From: Clostridia bacterium
GTDB lineage: Bacteria; Bacillota; Clostridia; Peptostreptococcales; Caminicellaceae
Length of the DNA: 43,026 nucleotides
NCBI GenBank assembly: GCA_022361035.1
Contig: JAKSBP010000213.1
Location: 1 to 43,026, forward strand
Direction of reading: 5' to 3'
Shown: positions 17,403 to 25,724 of the stretch, in pieces
Position numbering within the stretch: the stretch's first letter is position 1
Layout: every line of letters starts with the position of its first letter
The notes under the pieces: model-generated
The model's input: the letters and a program-made list of their open reading frames with translations, nothing else
Told to the model about the DNA's origin: nothing
The model's database searches: none
Translations under genes and position numbers: made by a program

Positions 17403-18404
17403 ATGGCAACTTTAAAAAAGATAGCAAATATATCTGGATTTTCCCTTGCTACAGTATCAAGGGTATTGAATTTCGATAATAATCTTTCTGTAACCGATGA
17501 GACAAGAAAGCGAATTTTTGAAGTAGCAGAAGAATTGAATTATAAAACCTTGAAACAAAGAAATAGAAATACTGATAAAAAAGTAAAGGTCGGGGTTATA
17601 TATTGGTATTCTAAAAGAGAAGAATTAGGGGACCCATATTACCTGTCAATTAGAAAAGGGATTGAGAAGGAATGTTTTAGTAGGAAAATTCAAATAATCA
17701 TGATTTTCAAAGATGATGAGGAATATTTTATAAACAACTTAAGTGAATTCGATGGAATTATAGCTGTGGGAAAATTTAGTAAGGAAGCCATTGATAAAAT
17801 TTCAGTATATTTAAAAAAGATTGTTTTTGTAGACTTTTCTCCATATGATAGGAAATATGATTCGGTTGTGACTGATTTTAAAGTAACTGTTTTACAAGCA
17901 TTAAAATATTTATTGAGTCTTGGACATTCTAAAATAGGATATATAGGAGGAAAGGAATATATTGGTAAGAACAGGGAGCCCATAGAGGATGAGCGGGAAA
18001 TAACATATATAGAGTTTGTTAAAAATAATAATATTTATAATTCAGACTATATATATCTTGGCAATTTTACTTTCGAGGACGGTTATAATTTAATGAAGGA
18101 AGCTATTAAAAGGTCTAAATTACCAACAGCTTTTTTTGTAGCCAATGATTCAATGGCTATTGGAGCTATCAAGGCCCTATATGAATCAAAGATAAATGTT
18201 CCAAAGGATATAAGTATCATAGGATTTAATGATATTCCAACATCTAAGTATGTAGTTCCTCCCCTTAGTACTATTAAAGTTTATACGGAATTCATGGGGA
18301 TTACGGCTGTTGAATTATTACTTGAAAGGATTAATAGAAATAGGGAAGTTCCTAAAAAAGTTATTATACCCTCCGAGCTTATTATAAGAAAAAGTTGCAA
18401 ATAA
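17403..18404 (+). CDS. LacI/GalR-family transcription regulator
   Basis: 333 residues from the ATG at 17403, six bases after AGGAAG; the frame can be read from 17379 but that ATG has poor ribosome-site spacing. Residues 3-50 are the LacI helix-turn-helix (LKKIANISGFSLATVSRVLN) and hinge; the rest is a periplasmic-binding-protein-like effector domain (VGVIYWY, YIGYIGG-like GYIGGKEYIG, AFFVANDSMAIGA, IIGFNDIPTSKY). Its position behind mglBAC suggests it senses galactose or a related sugar and represses the operon through the palindrome at 13370. I saw no second copy of that palindrome upstream of this gene, so autoregulation is not apparent. Confidence 0.9.
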   Translation: MATLKKIANISGFSLATVSRVLNFDNNLSVTDETRKRIFEVAEELNYKTLKQRNRNTDKKVKVGVIYWYSKREELGDPYYLSIRKGIEKECFSRKIQIIMIFKDDEEYFINNLSEFDGIIAVGKFSKEAIDKISVYLKKIVFVDFSPYDRKYDSVVTDFKVTVLQALKYLLSLGHSKIGYIGGKEYIGKNREPIEDEREITYIEFVKNNNIYNSDYIYLGNFTFEDGYNLMKEAIKRSKLPTAFFVANDSMAIGAIKALYESKINVPKDISIIGFNDIPTSKYVVPPLSTIKVYTEFMGITAVELLLERINRNREVPKKVIIPSELIIRKSCK

Positions 18405-18512
18405 AAGTAACTAGAGGACTTGGTTAGATACTCATACCCTCTACACTTATCTTATCAAAGATGTAGATTATATGAAAATTTTAAAAAATAGTTATAAAGA
18501 CCCTTGAAATTA

Positions 18513-18541
18513 CTTACAAGCTAAAGGTTTATTGATATAAT
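18513..18541 (+). promoter_or_regulatory. Probable promoter of the first M42 peptidase
   Basis: TATAAT at 18536-18541 with CTTACA at 18513-18518, spacer 17, about 42 bases before the ATG. Confidence 0.5.
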
Positions 18542-18582
18542 AAGGTAGCTAGAAGTATAGAGAAGTTTAAAGGGAGGTAACT

Positions 18583-19620
18583 ATGGAATATAAAATTAAT
18601 CGAGATTATCTTAAGGACATATTAAAAATGCTCCTTACCACTCCAAGTCCTAGTGGTTTTTGCCATAGGATAATGAAGAGAATTAAAGAGGAGGCTGCTG
18701 ATTTAGGGTATAACTTTGAAGAAACAAAAAAGGGCTGCGGAATCATTACTATACCTGGCAAAGCCTCAGATTATACTATTGGCCTATCAGCCCATGTGGA
18801 CACCCTAGGAGCTATGGTTAGGTCCATAAAAGACTCTGGTATGCTTAGATTTACTTCAATTGGAGATTATCTTATGTCTACTGTTGAAGGGGAATACTGT
18901 AAAATATATACTAGGGGTGGAAAGGTATACGATGGTACTGTCCTTACAACTCAGCCATCCCTCCATGCTTACTCAGAAGCTAAGAACCAAAAGCGTGAAG
19001 AAGCCAATATGGAAATTCGTATTGATGAGTGGGTAAAGTCCAAGGAAGATGTTGAAACCCTAGGGATAGCACCTGGAGATTTTATATCCTTTGATTCAAG
19101 AACGGTGCTGATGGAAAACGGATTTATCAAATCAAGGCACTTAGATGATAAGGCAGGAGTGGCTTCCCTTTTTGCCCTGATTGAATTATTTAAATCCCAT
19201 AGATTAACTCCTAGGAATAATATAAAGATTTTCATTTCTACCTATGAAGAAGTTGGTCATGGATCATCCTTTATCCCTAAAGATATTGATGAGCTAATAG
19301 CTATAGACATGGGTACGATAGGTGAAGACTTAAGCTGCAATGAAAAACAGGTTTCAATTTGTGCTAAGGATTCTACGGGACCCTATGACTACAATATAGT
19401 TTCAAAGCTTATTGAACTTGCTAAGAGCAATAACATAGACTATGCTGTAGATATTTATCCACACTATGGCTCCGATGTGTCAGCGGCCCTTATGGGGGGA
19501 AATAATATCACAGGTGCATTAATAGGGCCAGGGGTACACGCTTCTCACTCTATGGAACGTACCCATATAAAGGCTTTAGTTAATACGGTTCAATTACTGG
19601 CCAGCTATTTAATAGAATAG
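18583..19620 (+). CDS. M42-family metallo-aminopeptidase
   Basis: 345 residues of the M42 (glutamyl aminopeptidase/endoglucanase-like) family, cytosolic enzymes that trim peptides in large tetrahedral assemblies. The di-metal site is complete: His71 and Asp73 in SAHVDT, Asp188/Asp189 in SRHLDDKAG, catalytic Glu222 with Glu223 in STYEEVGHG, Asp242 in AIDMG and the last ligand His322 in HASHSMER. GGGAGGT precedes the ATG. There is no signal peptide. A second, clearly different M42 enzyme lies at 20639, with a small secreted protein between them; separate promoters suggest they are neighbours rather than one operon. Confidence 0.93.
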   Translation: MEYKINRDYLKDILKMLLTTPSPSGFCHRIMKRIKEEAADLGYNFEETKKGCGIITIPGKASDYTIGLSAHVDTLGAMVRSIKDSGMLRFTSIGDYLMSTVEGEYCKIYTRGGKVYDGTVLTTQPSLHAYSEAKNQKREEANMEIRIDEWVKSKEDVETLGIAPGDFISFDSRTVLMENGFIKSRHLDDKAGVASLFALIELFKSHRLTPRNNIKIFISTYEEVGHGSSFIPKDIDELIAIDMGTIGEDLSCNEKQVSICAKDSTGPYDYNIVSKLIELAKSNNIDYAVDIYPHYGSDVSAALMGGNNITGALIGPGVHASHSMERTHIKALVNTVQLLASYLIE

Positions 19621-19682
19621 GATACAAGGTGTGGAACAATATTTCAAAACCCATCGTCCTATAAATATAGGAGGCGATGAAG

Positions 19683-20456
19683 ATGAAAAAAAGTAGTTTG
19701 ATAGCCCTAGTATTAGTTTTGGGAGTTGTTTTTGCGGGATGGGTAAGTACTATAGAAGGTGCAAATGAAGATGAAAAAGGATTAGGCAGGTGTGATTTAG
19801 TTCAAAACCCTGATGATTATGAAAGATTAGGAAAGATAACGGACTTTACTGAAGAAGGCGTTCATGTGCTAGTAGGAGATATGGTTATAGCTTTTCAGAT
19901 AGATGCAGAAAAAACAAAGGATTTTTATTTGGGAGAGGTTGTTAGAGTTACAAAGGTTAATTATGATGAATTTGAACTAGGTAAATATGAATTGAAGGAT
20001 TTTGATACAAGATATACTATTACAGGGGACATAGGAGAATTAATTTTGAGGACTTCAGGGACTGTAAAAGAAGTTAATGAAGATAAATTTACAATCACAG
20101 CAGAGGGTAGAGACTTAAAATTTAGATCAGATAAATCTATACTTTTACAAAGAGGAGCAAAGGTAATTGTTGAATATGTGGAGAAAGAAGATGGGAATAT
20201 TTTAGTTGATTTTTATAATGAGGCTTCAAAGCTAGATTTAATTGTTAAAGATATTAGAAGAATGGATAATACGGGACAAATGCTGTTATCTACCGAAAGT
20301 AAAGACGGAATGAAATATCATGTATATATTCTAGCCACTACGGTTTTAAACTGTAATTATTCTGATTTTAAAGTAGATGATGAGATAGAAGTATATGCTG
20401 ATTTCATAAGGGAAAGCTATCCTGCACAGGTAGATGCTAAGATGATAAATAGATAG
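19683..20456 (+). CDS. Secreted protein of unknown function
   Basis: The second of two in-frame ATGs (19683) is eight bases after AGGAGG and is preferred over 19677; this gives 257 residues. Residues 1-27 are a signal peptide (KKSS then a valine/leucine core), cleaved perhaps after IEG-A. The mature part is beta-rich and seems to contain three similar modules of about 70 residues, each with a GxVxxxxxDxFTI pattern (GKITDFTEEGVHVL, GTVKEVNEDKFTI, VKDIRRMDNTGQMLL), reminiscent of tandem OB- or SH3-like barrels. Two cysteines (in GRCDL and LNCNY) could pair. There is no wall anchor. I do not recognise a family. It ends in a terminator. Confidence 0.8.
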   Translation: MKKSSLIALVLVLGVVFAGWVSTIEGANEDEKGLGRCDLVQNPDDYERLGKITDFTEEGVHVLVGDMVIAFQIDAEKTKDFYLGEVVRVTKVNYDEFELGKYELKDFDTRYTITGDIGELILRTSGTVKEVNEDKFTITAEGRDLKFRSDKSILLQRGAKVIVEYVEKEDGNILVDFYNEASKLDLIVKDIRRMDNTGQMLLSTESKDGMKYHVYILATTVLNCNYSDFKVDDEIEVYADFIRESYPAQVDAKMINR

Positions 20457-20470
20457 GTAAGAATCAACAG

Positions 20471-20503
20471 GGAGAGTTAGTTAATAAAACAGACTCTCCT
20501 TTA
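20471..20503 (+). terminator. Terminator of the secreted-protein gene
   Basis: GGAGAGT (20471-20477) pairs with ACTCTCC (20493-20499), followed by a T-rich tract. Confidence 0.8.
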
Positions 20504-20519
20504 TTATATTTCATTCCCT

Positions 20520-20570
20520 CATTCTGAAACATTCCGGGACTGAATTTATAATGTGGTTTTATAATACAGT
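20520..20570 (+). repeat. Dispersed repeat R2, copy B
   Basis: About 80% identical to 4970-5020 over 51 bases, again placed between a terminator and the promoter of the next gene. Confidence 0.6.
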
Positions 20571-20584
20571 AACTATTTATTTTT

Positions 20585-20614
20585 TTGGAATTTATGTTAT
20601 CATAAAGTTATATT
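20585..20614 (+). promoter_or_regulatory. Promoter of the second M42 peptidase
   Basis: TTGGAA (20585-20590) and TATATT (20609-20614), spacer 18. Because the -10 box touches the ATG at 20615, that start would not be transcribed with a leader, which supports the start at 20639. Confidence 0.55.
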
Positions 20615-20638
20615 ATGCTGTATATGGGGGAATCAAAT

Positions 20639-21694
20639 ATGAGAAAAGAGTCAAAGGAATTTTTAGAGGAGCTATTATTGACACCATCGCCATCGGGAAA
20701 CGAGGTGGAAATACAAAGGAAATGGATGGACTATGTAAAGGGTTTTGCAGATAAAGTGGAAACTGATATGGTAGGCAATGTTATAGGGGTCATTAACCCG
20801 GATAAACCCTTTAAGGTTATGTTGGCAGGTCATTGTGATGAAATAGCATTTATGGTGAATTACATCGACGACAGCGGATATTTGTATCTTGCCAAGTCAG
20901 GGAGCATAAGTCCCAAGGTGGCCCTAGGTATGAGGGTGAAAATCATGGGAAAAAGGGATGTAATTAAGGGTGTTGTGGGAGTTAAGGCACAACATCATGG
21001 TGGAGCTGCCGATGAAGTTAAAATCGAAGATATCTATATAGATTGCGGTGCCAGGGATAGAGAAGATATGGAGAAACACGTGGCTGTAGGCGATTATGTT
21101 ATCTATGACACAGGCTATGAATACATACATAATGATAAATTAGTGGGAAGGGGCCTCGATAACAGAACGGGAGCCTTTATTGTAGCTGAAGTTTTAAGAA
21201 GAGTTTCTGAAAAGGATGTAAATGTTGCTGTTTATGGAGTTAGTACAGTAAATGAAGAAACAAATATGGGCGGGGCCTATTTTGCAGGTGCTAATATAGA
21301 GCCAACTATGGCAATAGCCTGTGATGTTTCATTTGCAACGGACTATCCTGAAATAGATAATAAAAAGTATGGAAGGGTAAAGCTTGGAAAGGGACCTATT
21401 TTATCAAAGGGAGCACCAATTAACAATAAAATAAATGAATTGTTAGAAAGGGCAGCAGAAGAAAAGGAGATTCCTATTCAATATGAGTTAACCCCTAGAT
21501 TAACGGGAACCGATGCCGATAAGATAAGGTTTAGCGGTAGGGGTGTACCTGTAGCCCTGGTGTCCTTACCCCTTAGATATATGCATTCACCTTCGGAAGT
21601 TGCAAGTTTAACAGATATTGAAAATGAGATTGAATTACTGGTTCAATTTATTCTGAGCTTAAAGGGTGATGAGAGTTTAAAACCCTTAGAGTAG
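20639..21694 (+). CDS. M42-family metallo-aminopeptidase, second copy
   Basis: 351 residues from the ATG at 20639, eight bases after GGGGG. It is an M42 peptidase with all metal ligands visible: His65 and Asp67 in AGHCDE, Asp174 in GRGLDNRTG, Glu206/Glu207 in STVNEETNMGG, Asp229 and a C-terminal RYMHSPSE histidine. QHHGG near residue 119 belongs to the inserted PDZ-like beta domain that governs oligomer formation. It is a distant relative of the gene at 18583, so this is not a recent duplication; the two probably differ in the peptide ends they prefer. No signal peptide. Confidence 0.93.
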   Translation: MRKESKEFLEELLLTPSPSGNEVEIQRKWMDYVKGFADKVETDMVGNVIGVINPDKPFKVMLAGHCDEIAFMVNYIDDSGYLYLAKSGSISPKVALGMRVKIMGKRDVIKGVVGVKAQHHGGAADEVKIEDIYIDCGARDREDMEKHVAVGDYVIYDTGYEYIHNDKLVGRGLDNRTGAFIVAEVLRRVSEKDVNVAVYGVSTVNEETNMGGAYFAGANIEPTMAIACDVSFATDYPEIDNKKYGRVKLGKGPILSKGAPINNKINELLERAAEEKEIPIQYELTPRLTGTDADKIRFSGRGVPVALVSLPLRYMHSPSEVASLTDIENEIELLVQFILSLKGDESLKPLE

Positions 21695-22161
21695 TCCTGA
21701 AGGTTTATTTGTGATAATGGAAATAGGCATAATAATTGAAATACCAGTTAGCCTAGTTATTTTGTTCAAATACGGAGCTGCTCCCATATATCCAATTAAC
21801 CGATAAAATTTATCCTAGGTATCCTAAAGTTTTATCCTAAGTATTTTAAAAAATTTTGTCTTGAGTGAATGGTCCAAACACTGCATGCTATACTAATAAT
21901 AGCTGATATTGTTTGCAAAGTAGATTCATTGATAGTAATATCAATACTAAATTTAAGGTTCAATAGACCACCCCTCCAGGCAAAATATATAAATATTATC
22001 TTGGTTAATTGGGGAGTATGGGAGTAGCTATTTTGATTATTGACAAAAAATAAGTTTTTATTCATTTATGGAAATATTGATTGAGAAAGCTGAAAGATAT
22101 ATCACTTTCAGTTTTATATATTAGGTGGAAAGTCCTAAAATTCTCTAGTAAATGGCCCTTA
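21695..22161. other. 467-base convergent gap
   Basis: AT-rich and without a convincing gene. TTTATCC-type octamers recur three times near 21806-21840 (TTATCCTA spacing about 15). The only hairpin of note is the terminator at 22090. A 77-codon minus-strand frame at 21832-22065 has no ribosome site and no recognisable sequence. Confidence 0.4.
22090..22111 (-). terminator. Terminator behind the soluble chemoreceptor
   Basis: CTGAAAG (22090-22096) pairs with CTTTCAG (22105-22111); T-rich sequence flanks it on both strands, so it may end transcripts from both sides. Confidence 0.55.
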
Positions 22162-23364
22162 TCATATACTAGTTATTTTATGGGATGCATCCTTTATTTC
22201 CGACTCAAAATTTTTAAGTACATTCATTTGTTCTTCCACAGTGGAGCTTATGGACTGGGTATTGGAGGCCGTATCTTCAGCAGAATTTGCTAGGCTTTCA
22301 ATTGCCGAAGATATCTGAAGAGATATTTCCAATTGTTGCTTCGACTTTTGGGAAACATCGCTAATTATAGAATCCACTTTAGTGATATTATCAAGAATTG
22401 AAGAAATATTTTCATCGGCTTTTTCAGCTACACTAACGCCCTTTGATACCTTTAAATCTGCATTATCAACGGATTTCATCACTCCCTTAATTTCATCCTG
22501 TATAGACTTTACCGTTTCAGCTATTTCAACGGTGGCAGATTTAGATTGTTCAGCTAAGTTGCCTACTTCATTTGCTACTACGGCGAAGCCCCTACCATGG
22601 TCACCAGCCCTTGCAGCTTCAATAGAGGCATTTAAGGCTAATAAATTTGTTTGCTCCGATAGCTGAGTTATTAGATAAACCATATTTTCTATTTTATTAA
22701 TTGAATCATTTAACTCCTTTATCTGACTCACTGTTTTCTTTGAGGATTCTGAGATGGTTTTAACTACTTCAACTACATTGTAGATAGAGTCTCTACCCTT
22801 TGTTGCATCCTGTCTTACATTACTGCTCAATTCCTTTGCTCTTTCAGCTATTTCATCGACTACTTGTGAATTGGTTGTAACCTCTTGGATGCTTGCGAAG
22901 GCTTCCTCTGTAGCAGAGGAGATATCATGGGTTCTATTCGATATGTTTGCTATCTTCTGGGATGTATTATGCATATTATCATTGGCTTCCGTAATCTGTT
23001 GAATAAGACTTTCTAAAGAAGTGCTAATTATAAACTCTTTTTCTAGGCTTTTAGCAAAGCCTACGGCTCCTATACATTCTCCTTTGTTGTTTTTGATAGG
23101 ATATGTAACGCTTTTAAAGGGTAGACCATATACTTCCTTTGGTACTACAGAACTTATAATGCTATTGCTTGAAATCGTTTTCCTGAGAGGGTCTCCTTCG
23201 GGTATAGGGGTTCCAGCCTTTAAATCTATCTTCATCTTATCTCCAGGATAATATGCAATAAATTTTGATTTGTCCGTTAAGGAGACCATAATATCTTCTT
23301 GAATCAAATCCTTAAGACTTGGTAAAACATCTAGGTATGACTTAAAGTAATTCTTTTTTAGCAT
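22162..23364 (-). CDS. Soluble methyl-accepting chemotaxis protein
   Basis: 400 residues without any membrane helix, unlike the standard receptor at 38769. Residues 1-125 form a sensory domain that ends in [24 protein letters not shown], a PAS/Cache-like beta-sheet pattern. The rest is an MCP signalling hairpin with its tip [16 protein letters not shown] and [16 protein letters not shown], which binds CheA and CheW. Cytoplasmic receptors of this kind sense internal state or diffusible ligands. Start at ATG with CTCCCC (GGGGAG on the coding strand) ten bases away. The promoter and terminator make it monocistronic. No che genes are present in the window. Confidence 0.9.
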   Translation of the reverse strand: MLKKNYFKSYLDVLPSLKDLIQEDIMVSLTDKSKFIAYYPGDKMKIDLKAGTPIPEGDPLRKTISSNSIISSVVPKEVYGLPFKSVTYPIKNNKGECIGAVGFAKSLEKEFIISTSLESLIQQITEANDNMHNTSQKIANISNRTHDISSATEEAFASIQEVTTNSQVVDEIAERAKELSSNVRQDATKGRDSIYNVVEVVKTISESSKKTVSQIKELNDSINKIENMVYLITQLSEQTNLLALNASIEAARAGDHGRGFAVVANEVGNLAEQSKSATVEIAETVKSIQDEIKGVMKSVDNADLKVSKGVSVAEKADENISSILDNITKVDSIISDVSQKSKQQLEISLQISSAIESLANSAEDTASNTQSISSTVEEQMNVLKNFESEIKDASHKITSI

Positions 23365-23396
23365 AGTCTACACACTCCCCAATTCAATTTAATATA

Positions 23397-23425
23397 ATTT
23401 TACTATTTTGGGAAAAGGTTATCAA
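23397..23425 (-). promoter_or_regulatory. Promoter of the soluble chemoreceptor
   Basis: On the minus strand TTGATA (23425-23420) and TAAAAT (23402-23397) with spacer 17, a sigma-A pattern; no sigma-D (TAAA/GCCGATAA) motif was seen. Confidence 0.65.
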
Positions 23426-23560
23426 CAAAATACAATAAAAACCAACAAAAACTTAGCAAGAACGGGACTAAAGTCCTATTTAAGTCCTTTGTCCTAGAAT
23501 TAAAGTGTACTATACTGTAAAAACTTTTTAAAATCAGCTATATTAAAGCCTAAAGTTTCC

Positions 23561-23589
23561 TTGACTTTAATAAATATAAATGATAACAT
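23561..23589 (+). promoter_or_regulatory. Probable promoter of the PNPOx-like gene
   Basis: TTGACT (23561-23566), spacer 17, TAACAT (23584-23589). The leader to the ATG at 23747 would be about 150 bases. Confidence 0.5.
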
Positions 23590-23593
23590 TATA

Positions 23594-23608
23594 TAGACGA
23601 CCGGTCTA
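23594..23608 (+). promoter_or_regulatory. TetR-type operator candidate
   Basis: TAGAC-GACCG-GTCTA, with the perfect inner palindrome GACCGGTC, directly behind the -10 box. This is the layout of many TetR-family operators (compare the TAGACCG/CGGTCTA arms of QacR sites). It is a rare G+C patch in AT-rich DNA. No TetR gene is in the window. Confidence 0.55.
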
Positions 23609-23746
23609 ATACGAGTGATATAAAAAGAAGAAATTATATTTTAAAGCATACATATTTCCCATATATTTACTGTTTATAAGTAGTAAAGGAAAATTCTTTA
23701 CATAGAATTATGTAATCTACTTATTAAGAATAAAGGAGGACAATAA

Positions 23747-24202
23747 ATGACTGCTAAAGAAAAAGTTTTGGAAGTGTTAAAAAATCACAATCTAATGAAT
23801 ATCAGCACAGTTAATGAAGAGGGTATGCCTAGGGCTAGAAGTGTAGATTACGCCATGGGTGAAGATGAATCGGTTTTATACTTTATTACTCAAAAAACAA
23901 CGGATAAGATAAAGGAGATTAAAGCTAATAACAACGTATTCATAGTAGTTGATCATGATTGTGACTCTATGGAAGAATTGTCTAAGTTAAGATATATAAA
24001 GGCTACTGGAAAGGCATACATAGGCGAAACACAAGAGGAGTCTCAAAGGGCCTTTGGCCTTATAATTGAGAAGTTTCCTTATTTAAAGGATTTACCAGGT
24101 GACCCAAGGGATTTTGTAGGGATAAGAGTTGAACTGGACAAAGTTACTTTGACAGATAATACCGTTCATTTTGGATATACTGAGGAGCTTACTTATAGAT
24201 AG
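23747..24202 (+). CDS. Pyridoxamine 5'-phosphate oxidase-like FMN protein
   Basis: 151 residues of the split-barrel PNPOx-like family, which bind FMN or F420-like cofactors and reduce small molecules. The N-terminal helix and MNISTVNEEGMPRARSVDY strand pair, VLYFITQKTTDKIKEIKANNNVFIVV, and YIKATGKAYIG are typical. It is too short and lacks the C-terminal part of true PdxH, so vitamin B6 synthesis is unlikely; a stress-related flavin reductase is more plausible. The ATG follows AAAGGAGG. A TetR-type operator candidate at the promoter suggests that the gene is induced by a small molecule. It is followed by a strong terminator. Confidence 0.88.
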   Translation: MTAKEKVLEVLKNHNLMNISTVNEEGMPRARSVDYAMGEDESVLYFITQKTTDKIKEIKANNNVFIVVDHDCDSMEELSKLRYIKATGKAYIGETQEESQRAFGLIIEKFPYLKDLPGDPRDFVGIRVELDKVTLTDNTVHFGYTEELTYR

Positions 24203-24213
24203 ATTAGCATGAC

Positions 24214-24246
24214 AAAGGGAATGTATTGTGAGACATTCCCTTTTTT
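24214..24246 (+). terminator. Terminator of the PNPOx-like gene
   Basis: AAAGGGAATGT (24214-24224) pairs perfectly with ACATTCCCTTT (24233-24243), followed by more T residues. A second small hairpin ACCTATT-TAG-AATAGGT (24254-24270) lies just beyond. Confidence 0.95.
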
Positions 24247-24330
24247 GTATTTTACCTATTTAGAATAGGTAGGATTACATTTTCAATATTTAAATGTAGA
24301 AATATTTACAATAAGGTAATGCTTTAAAGT

Positions 24331-25302
24331 TTATATAGGTTTTTCTATCCTATTAAATCTATCCAGGGTTATCAATGCATTTAGAGTAAGGACACCAATC
24401 CATTCTTGTTTGGCCCCTGCCCATTCCTCGTCATAGGCATTCCAATCCCAATGGGGATCAATCATAGCCTTTAAATTATGCCAATTCCATGGAGGATTAA
24501 CTTTACCATTGGATTCTATGGAATCAATTAGATAGTCTAAATTTTCTTCTAACAACCTATTACTAATGCCGAATCTATGGGATTTTGGCCCTTCAACAAA
24601 GTGTAATGGTTGGGGAGTATATTTATCCCATTCATCCCTTTTGGTGCATACTAAACTTTGGATTGCAAAGGTTAGTTTACCTTCTATTTTATTCTTAAGA
24701 TTGTCAGGAAGGAATTCGTATAGCTTTATATAACAATATATCTCATGCTCTGACTGAAATTCATTTTTATTGACAAAATAATCTATGGCATAATCTAAAA
24801 GCTTTTGGACATCTAGGTTTGAAACAAATGTACTGTACTTATATAAATAGCCAATTATTTGGGATGTAGGATTTCCCCAATTATTATCAATAAGAGTCAT
24901 GTCTGATTTTTCCATATAATGCCACCAAGGGCCATGGGGAAAATTATTGACATCCTTTGGTACTGCAAACCATCCATTTCGATGGGGAATAAAGTTTTTT
25001 TCAAGGTACTTTATCCCAGATTTAATCATATCGAGGGCCTCTTCCCTATTATCGTATTTTACTAAATGTTCAAAGGCAATAGATGTAGCCATGGGAGAAG
25101 ATGAGGGGAGTCTAAAGTCGGCTTCTAGACTATTACCAAAGCCCCCATCTTCATTTTGAAATCTTTGCAGCTCATTTAATATCTCCATATCATTGTCAAT
25201 ATTATCAAAATACCCTTTAAGAATTCGTTTTTCTAGGGGTCTTGCACTTTCACCTATAACTTGGTATGCTCGATTAAAGGAGTTGATTGACAGTTTTTTC
25301 AT
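24331..25302 (-). CDS. Prenyltransferase/terpenoid-cyclase-fold protein
   Basis: The ATG at 25302 sits behind AAGGGGGG on the coding strand and is preferred over the longer frame from 25356; this gives 323 residues. The region LQRFQNEDGGFGNSLEADF holds the QxxDGGFG motif of the alpha/alpha-barrel repeats found in squalene cyclases and prenyltransferase beta subunits. It has no DxDD or DxDDTA cyclase acid motif that I can see, so it may be a non-catalytic or hydrolytic relative. There is no signal peptide. It lies last in a minus-strand series after a WYL regulator and a zinc-ribbon protein, about 90 bases from its neighbour, and may be under that regulator's control. Confidence 0.75.
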   Translation of the reverse strand: MKKLSINSFNRAYQVIGESARPLEKRILKGYFDNIDNDMEILNELQRFQNEDGGFGNSLEADFRLPSSSPMATSIAFEHLVKYDNREEALDMIKSGIKYLEKNFIPHRNGWFAVPKDVNNFPHGPWWHYMEKSDMTLIDNNWGNPTSQIIGYLYKYSTFVSNLDVQKLLDYAIDYFVNKNEFQSEHEIYCYIKLYEFLPDNLKNKIEGKLTFAIQSLVCTKRDEWDKYTPQPLHFVEGPKSHRFGISNRLLEENLDYLIDSIESNGKVNPPWNWHNLKAMIDPHWDWNAYDEEWAGAKQEWIGVLTLNALITLDRFNRIEKPI

Positions 25303-25392
25303 TAATAATTCACCCCCCTTAGATAATTTCTCAATTGATTTTTCATAGCTAGACAACCATTAGGTTATATTAAGCCATAATTTATCCTTTAA

Positions 25393-25647
25393 CTATTGAG
25401 ACCATCTTTTGAGTTTGGGAAGAGTGGCGTTAAGCATTTCTCTCGCCTTGCTTTCTTCAAAACCATGCTCCACCATGTGGGGAACACAGATTTCTATCAT
25501 TTCCTCTAAGGTCTCGTTGCCAGTAAACTTTCCATTTTTAAAGCAGTAGTTACAATAATCATCATTTTTAGTCCCATTTTCATTATCTCCGAATAATTTC
25601 TCATCCTCAAGGGGCATAGCACAGCTTTGACACATTTTAATATCCAT
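25393..25647 (-). CDS. Small zinc-ribbon protein
   Basis: 84 residues with four metal-binding cysteines in MCQSCAMPL and YCNYCFKNG, the pattern of the putative zinc-ribbon family seen in Firmicutes. The C-terminal half is helical and contains EEMIEICVPHMVEHGFEESKAREML. AGGAGGT precedes the ATG. The family has no settled function; it is often found beside regulators and small-molecule-responsive genes. It is 77 bases downstream of the WYL regulator and on the same strand, so the pair is probably co-transcribed. Confidence 0.85.
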   Translation of the reverse strand: MDIKMCQSCAMPLEDEKLFGDNENGTKNDDYCNYCFKNGKFTGNETLEEMIEICVPHMVEHGFEESKAREMLNATLPKLKRWSQ

Positions 25648-25724
25648 AATGAATACCTCCTAAATATTTTTTATTTTATGTAAATAAATTATAACAAAGG
25701 TAATGTGACAACCCTGTGTCGCAA

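Noticed and set aside
21832..22065. 77-codon minus-strand frame in the convergent gap
   Set aside because: No ribosome site, no recognisable protein, AT-driven composition.
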